Source: Chloroflexota bacterium | GTDB lineage: Bacteria > Chloroflexota > Dehalococcoidia > Lucifugimonadales > UBA3495 | Assembly: GCA_026710825.1 (NCBI GenBank) | Contig: JAPOQH010000060.1 | Coordinates: forward strand, 1-64,000 | Reading direction: 5' to 3' | DNA: 64,000 bases | Part shown: positions 41,977 to 50,389 of the stretch, in pieces | Layout: each line of letters opens with the position of its first letter | Numbering within the stretch: the first letter of the stretch is position 1 | Translations under genes and position numbers: made by a program | The notes under the pieces: generated by a model | The model's database searches: none | What the model was told of the DNA's origin: nothing | The model's input: only the letters and a program-made list of their open reading frames with translations

Positions 41977-43881
41977 CTAATCCTCCAGCGTCGTTATGTC
42001 CCCCGGGTCCAGCCCAAGCTCCTGCGCCTTCAGCAGCCGCCGCATGATCTTGCCCGACCGCGTCTTCGGCAGCGTCGGCGTGAACTCGATCTCCGACGGG
42101 ACGGCGATGGGGCCAAGCTCGCGGCGGACGTGGAGCTGCAGGTCGTTGATCATGCGGTCGGAGCCCTCGCTGCCCATCCGCAGGGTCACAAACCCCTTGA
42201 TGGTCTCGCCGCGCAGCTCATCCGGCTTGCCGATCACCGCGGCCTCCGCGACCTCCGGATGCGACACCAGCGCGGACTCCCCCTCGGCCGACCCGATGCG
42301 GTGCCCCGCCACGTTCAGCACGTCGTCGGCCCGGCCCACCACCATGTAGTAGCCGTCCGCGTCCCGCAACGCCACGTCGCCCGAGGAGTACACGCCCGGA
42401 ATCTGCTCCCAGGTGTCGGCATATCGCCCGTGGTCGCCCCACACGGTGCGCGAAAAATGCGGGAACGGCCGCCGGATCACCAGGAAGCCGCCCTTGTCCG
42501 GCTCCTCGATGGGCTGGCCCTCCCGGTCCACGATGTCCATCACCGCGCCCGGCAGCGGCTTGCCGACCCGGCCCGGCCGCGTCGTCATCGTCGCCGTCGT
42601 GCCCAGGCACGGGCCGCCCGTCTCCGTCTGCCACCAGTTGTCCACCATGTGCGCCCACTCGCCGCTGCCGCAGATGTGCTCGTACGCCCACCGCAGTGCC
42701 TCTGGATTCAGCGGCTCGCCGGCGCAGGTCAGGAACCGCAGCGACCGCAGGTTGTAGCGGCTGGCCGGCTCCTCGCCGTAGCGCATCAGCATCCGCACCG
42801 CCGTCGGCGCCGTGAATATCACGTTGACGCCGTACTTCTCGATGACCTCGTAGAACACGGCGTTGTGCGGGAAGTCGGGCGCGCCCTCGCGGAACACCGT
42901 CGTCGCTCCCGCCACCAGCGGCGCGTACACGATGTAGCTGTGGCCCACGACCCAGCCGATGTCGGACATGCACCAGAACACGTCGTTGTCCTTCACGTCC
43001 CAGAAGTTCTTGAAGTGGTAGTGCGTCCCCACCATGTACCCGCCGTGGACGTGCACCACGCCCTTGGGCCGGCCCGTGGTACCGCTGGTGTACAGGATGT
43101 ACAGCGGGTCCTCCGCGTCCATCACCTCGGCGGGGCAGTCGATGCCGCTGTTGGCGATCAGTTCGTCGAAGTCCACCTCGCCGTCGCGCAGGTCCTCGCG
43201 TGCTAACTCGCGCCGGAACACGATCACGCTGGTCAGGCTGTCGCAGCCTTCCACCGCCTCGTCGGCGATTCCCTTCAGGTCAACCTTGTTCCCCCTGCGA
43301 TACCCCACGTCGCCGGTGATCAGCGCCTTCGCCTCGGCGTCCTGGATGCGGTCCCGCAGCGACCCCACGCTGAAACCGGCGTACACCACGCTGTGAATCG
43401 CCCCGATGCGCGCGCACGCCAGCATGCTGATCGCCCCCTCCGGCGTCAGCGGCATGTAGATCACCACCCGGTCGCCCTTGCCCACGCCCTGCGACTTCAA
43501 CCCGTTGGCGAATCGGTTCACCTGCTGCGCCAGCCGCGCGTAGGTGTACACCTGCTCGGTGCCGTCCTCGCCCAGCCAGATCAGCGCGGCCTTGTTGCGG
43601 CGCTCGGTCGTCAGGTGCCGGTCCAGCGCGTTGTAGGCGATGTTGGTCTGCCCGCCCACGAACCACCGGAAGTTCGGATACTCCCACTGGAAAACGTCGT
43701 CCCACTTGCGGAACCAGTGCAGTTCCTCGGCCGCCTCGGCCCAAAACCCCTCGGGGTCCTCCACCGACCGCGCATACACCCCGTCGTAGTCGGACATGGT
43801 TGCCTGGCCGGAAACGTGGGGTGGCGGCGGAATCTCGCCGGCCTCCTGCAGAAGATGGTCAATCTGTCCCTGCTGAACCAT
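41977..43881 (-). CDS. acsA: Acetyl-CoA synthetase
   Basis: This 634-residue AMP-forming acetyl-CoA synthetase converts acetate, ATP and CoA to acetyl-CoA. It has the adenylation motif Y-T-S-G-T-T-G-R-P-K-G-V-V-H near residues 264-277, the acetate-pocket region D-N-W-W-Q-T-E-T-G near 415-423, the hinge and G-R-A-D-D-V-L-N-V-A-G-H-R-I near 519-532, and the acetylatable Lys in P-K-T-R-S-G-K-I-M-R-R near 609-619. Length is normal. It stands between two toxin-antitoxin groups but is itself a core metabolic gene. Confidence 0.96.
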   Translation of the reverse strand: MVQQGQIDHLLQEAGEIPPPPHVSGQATMSDYDGVYARSVEDPEGFWAEAAEELHWFRKWDDVFQWEYPNFRWFVGGQTNIAYNALDRHLTTERRNKAALIWLGEDGTEQVYTYARLAQQVNRFANGLKSQGVGKGDRVVIYMPLTPEGAISMLACARIGAIHSVVYAGFSVGSLRDRIQDAEAKALITGDVGYRRGNKVDLKGIADEAVEGCDSLTSVIVFRRELAREDLRDGEVDFDELIANSGIDCPAEVMDAEDPLYILYTSGTTGRPKGVVHVHGGYMVGTHYHFKNFWDVKDNDVFWCMSDIGWVVGHSYIVYAPLVAGATTVFREGAPDFPHNAVFYEVIEKYGVNVIFTAPTAVRMLMRYGEEPASRYNLRSLRFLTCAGEPLNPEALRWAYEHICGSGEWAHMVDNWWQTETGGPCLGTTATMTTRPGRVGKPLPGAVMDIVDREGQPIEEPDKGGFLVIRRPFPHFSRTVWGDHGRYADTWEQIPGVYSSGDVALRDADGYYMVVGRADDVLNVAGHRIGSAEGESALVSHPEVAEAAVIGKPDELRGETIKGFVTLRMGSEGSDRMINDLQLHVRRELGPIAVPSEIEFTPTLPKTRSGKIMRRLLKAQELGLDPGDITTLED

Positions 43882-43971
43882 AAAAGCGCACCTCGCAAAA
43901 ATCGCGTGAAGTGCGCCTATTGTAGCGGTATTGGCGGGTGGGTGTTTGGGGCTCGGAGCTTGCCCTGTCCG

Positions 43972-44235
43972 CTACCTACGATACGCTTCGCTGCGGTGCT
44001 CCACTCGGAGAACCATAATCAACCGCCTTCCCCGGTCGAGTTCATATATGATGCGATAGTCGCCTGCCCGCAATCGGAACAGGCCCCGCAACGGCCCGGT
44101 CAGCGCTCTGTGCGAAACCGTCTCGGCTTGAGATGCCAGATCGTCAAGCCTGTTTCGTATCCTACGGGATACCTGCGCGTCTAACCGGGTCAAATCTCTA
44201 TTGGCGCGTTCCTCAAATTCTACTGAGTACGGCAC
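43972..44235 (-). CDS. RelE/ParE-family toxin
   Basis: This 87-residue RelE-fold protein has the pattern V-E-F-E-E-R-A-N-R-D-L-T-R-L-D near the start, L-T-G-P-L-R-G-L-F-R-L-R-A-G-D-Y-R-I-I-Y-E-L near residues 46-66, and V-L-R-V-E-H-R-S-E-A-Y-R at the end, all typical of RelE mRNA interferases. It starts with GTG overlapping the antitoxin stop by 1 nt. Confidence 0.92.
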   Translation of the reverse strand: MPYSVEFEERANRDLTRLDAQVSRRIRNRLDDLASQAETVSHRALTGPLRGLFRLRAGDYRIIYELDRGRRLIMVLRVEHRSEAYRR

Positions 44236-44711
44236 TAGTCCAATCCCAGACGGCGGTACACTTCCTCCGCGGGTATGGTGTTCCCGGCGGCCACCTCCGC
44301 TGACGCCTCGAGAATCGATGCCGCGAATTCCTCCGTGAACTCCCGTCCCTCGTCCGGGTCGCCGATCAGGTCTTCCCCCACTTCCCCGACGATCTGGCGG
44401 ATCCAGAACCGAAAGTCGGCTACCGCCATGTCGCCCACTTTCCGCGCCAGTTTTGCCGACAGGGCGGCCTCATCGGTCACGATCTGAATACGCGAACTCG
44501 TCGCGGGATAGGCGGGTTTGGATTCGCCCGCCCCGGTCCCCGGGTCTTTTTCGTTATCCGCCGTTGCGCCCTGGCACGGCTCCTGCTCCTCATCCGGGTA
44601 GCCCACTATCTCGGCCAGGGATTCGGTGACGGTTTCCCGGAGCAGCGTCAGCAACTCCGCCAGCGTCAACTCGCCTGCCGTCTTCGGCGTGCGTGTGGTT
44701 TCCGTGGTCAT
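44235..44711 (-). CDS. Antitoxin partner of the RelE-like toxin
   Basis: The 158-residue protein starts at M-T-T-E-T-T-R-T (44711); the frame runs further upstream but that part is Gly/Val-rich antisense of the restriction gene. It has a helical N-terminus (L-A-E-L-L-T-L-L-R-E), a low-complexity acidic linker, and a C-terminal tail ending I-P-A-E-E-V-Y-R-R-L-G-L-D, the typical toxin-binding end of RelB-type antitoxins. It is longer than the usual 80-100 residues; the DNA-binding fold is not clear to me. Confidence 0.75.
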   Translation of the reverse strand: MTTETTRTPKTAGELTLAELLTLLRETVTESLAEIVGYPDEEQEPCQGATADNEKDPGTGAGESKPAYPATSSRIQIVTDEAALSAKLARKVGDMAVADFRFWIRQIVGEVGEDLIGDPDEGREFTEEFAASILEASAEVAAGNTIPAEEVYRRLGLD

Positions 44712-44776
44712 CGTTATCCCTCTCGGTTCTGCTGGCTGCTGCCAGTTTATCATCCGCTCATCCTGAACCCACCCCC

Positions 44777-47700
44777 CTACCCCGACCGCTCCACCCCCGA
44801 CCGCTCCTCCAACTCCCCAACGATCCCCACCGTCGCCACGCTCACCGCGCACACCCGGTCCAGCAACTCCACCACCCGCTCCTTGTGCTCCGCGAACCGG
44901 TACGTGTTGAACCGCTCCCGAATCGTCGGATCCCTCGGCTTCTTCTCCTTGTACTGGTCCAGCACCCACTCCAGCGCCGATCTGCTCCCCAGCCGGTACT
45001 CCCACGCCTCCGCCGGCACCCCGCGCAGCGACGTCTCACCATCCAGCCGTATCACCCCAACATCCCGGTCGGCCCGTAAAATCACCCTTGCCGCTCGTCC
45101 CGATCCTGTCGACGCGCCCGCACCTGCCCCCGCCTCAACCCGCTCCAACCCCCACGGCTCCACCGACTCAAACCCGATGTGCAGATCCAACAACTCCCGA
45201 CCCTTGCCGGCCCACCACTCAAAATCATCCTGGAAAAACACCCGCGGAAACTCCCGCCGCAGGTCAACCTCATACCGCTCCCGGTACGCCGGGTCGTGCA
45301 GCATCGCGTACACGTACGCAAACACGTCCTCCGCGCCGATCCCATCGTCTCCGTAATGCTCCCGAAACTGCCGCAACCCCCACTCCGTGATGTTGCTAAC
45401 CCGCTCCCCGTCCGCCGTATAGCGGTACAGCGGCACGCAGAACGTTGCTGAATTGTTAGTGTCGCAATATTTCTTCTCCACCAGCTTGTCGGAACCCAGT
45501 ACCGCGAAATTATTCGATCCAGGTCCGGTCATACAGGCCACCGTGTTAGGCTGTCGCAGATCAGACCCAAACATCGAATAGTGATTTCTGGTCAACACAT
45601 CATTCATTGTGGTATCAGCGAAGTATTGCTTCACGATAAATGGACGGTACAAACACTTTATCCGATTCGCGTCATTGTAGGCGATCCGAACTCCTCGTTG
45701 GAATTTGTTGCGCAGGTCGCGACTCCATTTGATGACGGTTGGGTACGATCGGTCATTTTTTTCTACCAAATCGTTATATACGTCCGAGAAATACAAAGCC
45801 TTGTCTCTCAGATTATTGATCTCGAAGTCGTACACCCACTCGTCTCGATTCGTGGAAGTGCCTAACGCGTACAGATGGAACAGCCCGTGCTGATCAGCGT
45901 GGTCCCTAGAATCCTTGCCTTGTCGAGCGACTATTGGGATGAGTCCCATAAACTCCGCATCAGGTTTATTGAACCAATTTCCTTTGGCATCAGGTTCGAT
46001 TTCTTCGAACTGTATTGTGCTTATATCCAGCGTCTTCAGTTCCGATAATTTTTCGCGTCCGGTTTGTCGATCAGGGATGCATCGGTAGTGGATATGGTCG
46101 CTGCTTTGTTCGACAGCACCTTTGACGAAGAAGCCGACCGCCACCCCTATTCGAATGCCGAAAATATTGCTGCCGCGTCCGCTCCTCTGGAAATTGCCGC
46201 CTAGATCAATGATGTACAGGTTACTGAACTCTCGTAAAAGTTCTTTTCGGAAACCGTCGTCCTGCAAAGCATCCAGATAGGCCCGGTTAGTGACAAAAGC
46301 GATTACACCGCTGTCCTCCAGCCTATCCGATGCCCAACGGATGAACCGTTTGTACATATCGTACTGTTTGGTTTTGGTCGCTACACTGTTCGCAACATAT
46401 GTATCGCGGATGCGCTGATCAACATCGGGGTAGACGATGTTGGGATTAAAATCGTTCCAATTCTGTTGATTCGCGTTGTAAGGTGGGTTGCCGATGATAA
46501 CGCTGATCGCCTGCTTATTCTGGTCTCGCACACGCAGTAAATTTTCTTCCGATAGGCCGCCGAGGTTCAGTCCAATTTGGAATGTGAATGTGCTGCCAGC
46601 AGAGCCGCGCCAGTCCATGTTGTCCAGCGTGTCCACGAAGCTCAGGTTCGGGAACTCCAGGTATCGCCCCGTCCGCTCCCGGTACGTGTACTCAATGTTC
46701 AGGTTCGCGATGTAGTACGGCAGGATCGCCACCTCGTTGGCGTAGATCTCGTTCCGGTACTTGTGCTCCAGCCTCTCCACCGGCAGGTGGTTGATCAGGT
46801 TCGTGATGAACGTCCCCGTCCCCGTCGCCGGGTCCAGGATGTTCACGTTGTCGTCCGCCAGAGTCTTCCCGAAGTGCTTCTGCAACAGCCAGTCCGTCCC
46901 CCGGATGATGAAGTCCACCACCTCGTTGGGCGTGTACACCACCCCCAGCCGGTCCGCCGCCGCCGGGTTGTAGGCCTGGTAAAAGTCCTCGTAGATCGCC
47001 TTCAGGAACTGCTGCTTCTCGGCGTAGTCGGCAATCTCGTGCGCCGCCCGCCCGATCGCCCCGTAGTAAATCCGCAGCCGGTCCATCGCCTCCTGCCGCA
47101 CCGACCCCGTGAAAAACGTCCGCGCCAGCCCGTCCAACTGCCGAGCCACGTTGTTTTCCCGGTGAAACTGCACGTTGGAGAAGATGCTCAGGAAGATGTC
47201 CTCGGTGAGGATGTGCTGCAGCAGCATCTCCCGCACGTCCGCGTCCGACACGTCCGGGCTGATGCTCCGCCGGCATAGCTCCAGGAACCCGTCGGCGGCA
47301 ACCCGATACTCTGAATTGCTGGCCTCGGCCTCCGCCACCGTCTCCCGCAGGTTCTCCAGCACCGCCGGCAGGTCCGTCTTGAACTGCTGCCGCGCCTGCC
47401 GGAACTCCTCGATCTCCGGCAACTCATGGTCCAGGAACCGCGAAATCAGGCGGTGCAACTCGCCCGGCCGCGACATGTCCACCCGCATCGACTCGGCGCC
47501 GTTCTGGAACAGCACCGCCGTCTCCGAGTCCTCAAAGACGATGTTGTCCCTGGGATACCCCCGGTTGAACTTGGCCTGGATCTCCGCGTCCAGGTCGTCG
47601 TGCGTGTCCTTCGCCTCCCAGTACCCCCGCGCCATCCGCAGCGCGTCCTTCACCGTCCCGTCCGGCCGTATTCCCGATTCAGTCAACGGAGCGCCGACGC

Positions 47701-47863
47701 TCAGCTCATCGATCAGCGCCAGCTTGTCCCGGTGGTCCCGGCAGTAAGAGTCCAGGCACACCGCAAACGCCCGCCGGATGCTCTGCTCGTTGTCCGAGCC
47801 GCCAAACTCCACCAGCCGCTGCAAATCCGCATGGTATCGCTCAATGTGGGGGTAGGTGGGCAT
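44777..47863 (-). CDS. Helicase-less type IIG/ISP-like restriction-modification enzyme
   Basis: This 1028-residue single-chain enzyme combines an N-terminal PD-(D/E)XK nuclease (R-P-D-G with D68, then Y-W-E-A-K-D with E83 and K85), a helical spacer, an N6-adenine methylase (motif I L-D-P-A-T-G-T-G-T-F near 343-352; motif IV G-N-P-P-Y-N-A-N near 458-465) and a C-terminal target-recognition region. Type ISP enzymes have the same order but add a DEAD helicase; none is here, so this resembles a type IIG enzyme. The middle, about 45440-46560, is clearly AT-richer than the flanks, suggesting exchange of methylase/recognition segments. No specificity gene is adjacent. Confidence 0.88.
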   Translation of the reverse strand: MPTYPHIERYHADLQRLVEFGGSDNEQSIRRAFAVCLDSYCRDHRDKLALIDELSVGAPLTESGIRPDGTVKDALRMARGYWEAKDTHDDLDAEIQAKFNRGYPRDNIVFEDSETAVLFQNGAESMRVDMSRPGELHRLISRFLDHELPEIEEFRQARQQFKTDLPAVLENLRETVAEAEASNSEYRVAADGFLELCRRSISPDVSDADVREMLLQHILTEDIFLSIFSNVQFHRENNVARQLDGLARTFFTGSVRQEAMDRLRIYYGAIGRAAHEIADYAEKQQFLKAIYEDFYQAYNPAAADRLGVVYTPNEVVDFIIRGTDWLLQKHFGKTLADDNVNILDPATGTGTFITNLINHLPVERLEHKYRNEIYANEVAILPYYIANLNIEYTYRERTGRYLEFPNLSFVDTLDNMDWRGSAGSTFTFQIGLNLGGLSEENLLRVRDQNKQAISVIIGNPPYNANQQNWNDFNPNIVYPDVDQRIRDTYVANSVATKTKQYDMYKRFIRWASDRLEDSGVIAFVTNRAYLDALQDDGFRKELLREFSNLYIIDLGGNFQRSGRGSNIFGIRIGVAVGFFVKGAVEQSSDHIHYRCIPDRQTGREKLSELKTLDISTIQFEEIEPDAKGNWFNKPDAEFMGLIPIVARQGKDSRDHADQHGLFHLYALGTSTNRDEWVYDFEINNLRDKALYFSDVYNDLVEKNDRSYPTVIKWSRDLRNKFQRGVRIAYNDANRIKCLYRPFIVKQYFADTTMNDVLTRNHYSMFGSDLRQPNTVACMTGPGSNNFAVLGSDKLVEKKYCDTNNSATFCVPLYRYTADGERVSNITEWGLRQFREHYGDDGIGAEDVFAYVYAMLHDPAYRERYEVDLRREFPRVFFQDDFEWWAGKGRELLDLHIGFESVEPWGLERVEAGAGAGASTGSGRAARVILRADRDVGVIRLDGETSLRGVPAEAWEYRLGSRSALEWVLDQYKEKKPRDPTIRERFNTYRFAEHKERVVELLDRVCAVSVATVGIVGELEERSGVERSG

Positions 47864-47871
47864 GGCGGTGG

Positions 47872-48312
47872 TCAGGCCTCGCGGAGCAGAGCTCGGAAAC
47901 CGGCCTGCACAAAATCTACGTCATAGGCCAGCGCTTCCATGATGCCCCGTTCTTCCATAATCAGAAAACTTGCGCAATCCGTAACGCTCCACCGCTGGTC
48001 GAGGCGGTAGGAGTAACGCCGCAGCGCGGCATTCAGTTGACCGCGCTCTTGAGGAATAACCTCCACATTGGGGTTGCTCCAAAGTCTTTCTACCGCAGCG
48101 GCGGCTTGCCGTCGACTGGTTGCTCCGCCTCTGCTGCAAAAGTTCAGGAACTCAACCAGTACCATGTCACTGGTGACTATTCGCCTGTCCACCAAGGACA
48201 CTGCGGCGTCTCGCGCGCTCCCGTGCCATTCATCTCCGGGATTGTGCAGGGCTATCCAGTAGCCGGTATCGGCAAACACCTCTGTTGAGTCAATTTCCCT
48301 TACCTCCGTCAC
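47872..48312 (-). CDS. vapC: VapC-type PIN-domain toxin, second copy
   Basis: This 146-residue PIN-domain protein has the first acidic residue in V-F-A-D-T-G-Y-W-I-A-L (near 12-22), M-V-L-V-E-F-L-N near 50-57, and W-S-V-T-D-C-A-S-F near 108-116. It follows the antitoxin with a 4-bp overlap (48309-48312) and lies 8 bp upstream of the restriction-modification gene on the same strand, so they may be co-transcribed. Confidence 0.9.
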   Translation of the reverse strand: MTEVREIDSTEVFADTGYWIALHNPGDEWHGSARDAAVSLVDRRIVTSDMVLVEFLNFCSRGGATSRRQAAAAVERLWSNPNVEVIPQERGQLNAALRRYSYRLDQRWSVTDCASFLIMEERGIMEALAYDVDFVQAGFRALLREA

Positions 48313-48632
48313 CGTTCATCCTCTACTTTGGGAAAGCCATACAGATAGTGCTTGTAGTTTCTCGACCCGTCGGCAGGCAGTCCGTCGAGCGCTCCCTCCG
48401 GCATTGAGCCGTGAAGTTCGTCGAATATATCCAGGATAGATTGGCCGACGCCGACGTTGGTTTCTCCGTTGGTTGATTCGAGTTGAGACTCCTTGTCCAC
48501 CGGCGCCGGCTCGTCAACGCTCTGCCGTCCCACCGAAACCAGCCAGGCGTCCAGCGTCTTGCCCTCGCGTTTGGCCTGCTCGGAGAACCTTTCGCGGTCT
48601 TCCTCGGACATTTCGACTTGTACCCTGACCAT
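48309..48632 (-). CDS. vapB: VapB-like antitoxin, second copy
   Basis: The 107-residue antitoxin starts at M-V-R-V-Q-V-E-M-S-E (48632): AGGAG abuts an ATG three codons earlier but lies 9 nt before this one. The N-terminal pattern (V-R-V-Q-V, then E-E-D-R-E-R-F-S-E-Q-A-K-R-E-G-K-T-L-D) is ribbon-helix-helix-like, as in many VapB/CopG proteins. An acidic linker and a tail with Y-K-H-Y-L-Y-G-F-P-K follow. It should repress the operon together with VapC. Confidence 0.82.
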   Translation of the reverse strand: MVRVQVEMSEEDRERFSEQAKREGKTLDAWLVSVGRQSVDEPAPVDKESQLESTNGETNVGVGQSILDIFDELHGSMPEGALDGLPADGSRNYKHYLYGFPKVEDER

Positions 48633-48787
48633 GGCGTTCATCTCCTGACTCAAACAGGATAGCACCCGAAGGCTATCCGCTATCCCGGCAGCGGTCAATT
48701 GCGCTGCTGTCGCTCCGCCGTTGACCCGCCGGGCCGCCGCACCCTACAATCGTCGCCATCCCAATCCGTCCCCGCAGGAGCCATCCC

Positions 48788-49639
48788 ATGACCACCGCCT
48801 CCGAAGGCTACGCTCACCCTGAATACCTGACCGACGCCGCGTGGGTCGCCGCGCACCTGGACGATCCCAACGTCGTCATCCTGGACTGCGCGAATACCGC
48901 TGACGCCTGGCAGCGCGGACACATCCCCGGCGCCGCCCACGTCGCCGACAACTGGGCCAAGAACCCCGACACCCAGCGCCAGCACGTCATGACGCCCGAC
49001 CAGTTCAAGGCCATGGCCGAGGGCTACGGCATCGGCGACGACACCACCGTCGTCACCTACGACCACGCCCAGGGCCTCACCGCCGCCCGCATCTGGTGGG
49101 TGTTCAACTACTACGGCCACACCGACGTCAAGGTGCTCAACGGCGGTTGGCGCGCCTGGGTCAACGCCGGACAGCCTGTCGATTTCGGGCGTCCCAAAGC
49201 CCCTGCCTCGGTGACCTTCACCCCCCGCGCCGACGATTCCCTCATCGCCACCGGCGACGAACTCAAGGAGGCCTGTTCATTGGACGGGGCACGGGACGAC
49301 GTCGTCGTCTGGGACGTTCGCAGCGACGGTGAGTGGGACGGGTCGGCTCCCAACTATAGCAACGCGCGGCAGGGGCACGTCCCCGGCGCCGTGCACCTGG
49401 AGTGGTTCCACCTCATGGACCGCAACACCCACGAGTTCAAGCCCGCCGCCGAGATCCGCCAGATCCTCACCGAGCACGGCATCACCCCCGACAAAACCGC
49501 ATACTCCTATTGACAGGCCGGCATCCGTGCGGCGCACGGAAACTTCGTACTCCGACTCGTCGGCTTCCAGAACGCCAAGAACTACGACGCCTCCATGGGC
49601 GAATGGGCCAACCGCGACGACACCCCCCTAACCGTCTAA
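48788..49639 (+). CDS. Rhodanese-type sulfurtransferase with Sec at the catalytic position
   Basis: Two rhodanese domains are present: D-C-A-N-T-A-D-A-W-Q-R-G-H-I-P-G (N-terminal, near 36-51) and V-W-D-V-R-S-D-G-E (C-terminal, near 174-182). The frame meets TGA at 49511-49513, exactly where the family has its active-site Cys (Y-C-Q-A-G-I-R-A). Reading through gives Y-S-Y-U-Q-A-G-I-R-A-A-H-G and the normal end (L-R-L-V-G-F, then D-A-S-M-G-E-W-A-N-R-D) to TAA at 49639, 283 residues with Sec242. A hairpin with GGC loop lies 17 nt after the TGA. It would transfer sulfane sulfur to a thiophilic acceptor. A nonsense mutation is less likely, as the 41 codons beyond are fully conserved. Confidence 0.85.
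49524..49540 (+). promoter_or_regulatory. Candidate bacterial SECIS hairpin (rhodanese gene)
   Basis: TCCGTGC and GCACGGA pair perfectly (7 bp) around the loop GGC. The loop begins 17 nt after the TGA at 49511-49513 and starts with two G, both features of bacterial SECIS elements. It lies inside coding sequence. Confidence 0.72.
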
Positions 49640-49662
49640 CTCACCAACCACCACCGGTCGGA

Positions 49663-49684
49663 GGGGCGAATAATCATTCGCCCC
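49663..49684. repeat. Palindromic repeat, identical to 333-354
   Basis: GGGGCGAA and TTCGCCCC around TAATCA, identical to the copy at 333-354 including the following CACCAC flank. It lies 23 bp after the rhodanese stop. Confidence 0.85.
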
Positions 49685-49760
49685 CACCACACGCCACGAC
49701 TGCGGTTCGACTTGCTCGCCACGTCATACCCGCAAAACCCGTCGCCACCTCATCCACTCA

Positions 49761-49778
49761 TCTTGAGCCTGTCGAAGG
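49761..49778. repeat. Widespread TGAGCCTGTCGAAGG-type repeat
   Basis: TCTTGAGCCTGTCGAAGG matches the common intergenic repeat C-T-T-C-G-A-C-A-G-G-C-T-C-A found in many bacterial genomes. A short relative, CCGCTCATCCTGA, appears near 44755. It lies in the gap before the nuclease gene at 49829. Confidence 0.6.
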
Positions 49779-49828
49779 ACGACTCAGTACCAACGCCTCC
49801 GTAACTCGGCAACTATGGCCTCTGAACC

Positions 49829-50386
49829 ATGCCCCCCAAGATTCGCATACGGCGCGTAATCGACGGCGACTCGCTGGAGGTCAAATACGCCGGGCTGTTC
49901 AGTTTCCTCCGCCGTCCCTTCCCCGTCCGCCTCTACGGGATCGACGCCCCGGAACTCGCCCAACCCTACGGACGCGAATCTCGCGACCAACTGGCGTCCC
50001 TCGTCCGCCGCGGCGGTATCCGCATGGATGTGAGAGCCACCGACCGCTACGGCCGCACCGTCGGCCTGCTGTACCCCAGGCAGCGTGGCCGCGAGCCCAT
50101 CAACGTCGCCATGGTTCGCTCCGGCATGGCCTACTGGTACCGCCGCTACGGAGGCCGCGACCTCGGTTTCCCGGAAGCGGAGGCCGAGGCGCAGTCAAAA
50201 AGGCGCGGCGTATGGAAAGACGGCCGTCGCGCCCGCCGCCCCTGGGATCACCGCGCCGACATCCGCCGTGCCCGCGACCGCCGCCGCTGGCGTCGTCGGT
50301 TATTCACCCGCCTGCTCATCGCCGCAATCGTGCTAATCATCCTGGCCGCCGTCCTCCTAACCCGCAATTGGCTAGGCTGGCCCTAG
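49829..50386 (+). CDS. Staphylococcal-nuclease-like protein with C-terminal membrane anchor
   Basis: This 185-residue SNase-fold protein has V-I-D-G-D-S-L near residues 10-16, V-R-L-Y-G-I-D-A-P-E-L (Arg34, Asp39) and the D-R-Y-G-R-T-V-G-L-L strand with the catalytic Arg region. Instead of an N-terminal signal it has a very basic stretch (about 132-158, many Arg) and one C-terminal membrane helix near 160-180. It is probably tail-anchored with the nuclease facing the cytosol by the positive-inside rule, unlike typical secreted thermonucleases. Substrate would be DNA or RNA with calcium. Confidence 0.82.
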   Translation: MPPKIRIRRVIDGDSLEVKYAGLFSFLRRPFPVRLYGIDAPELAQPYGRESRDQLASLVRRGGIRMDVRATDRYGRTVGLLYPRQRGREPINVAMVRSGMAYWYRRYGGRDLGFPEAEAEAQSKRRGVWKDGRRARRPWDHRADIRRARDRRRWRRRLFTRLLIAAIVLIILAAVLLTRNWLGWP

Positions 50387-50389
50387 CCC

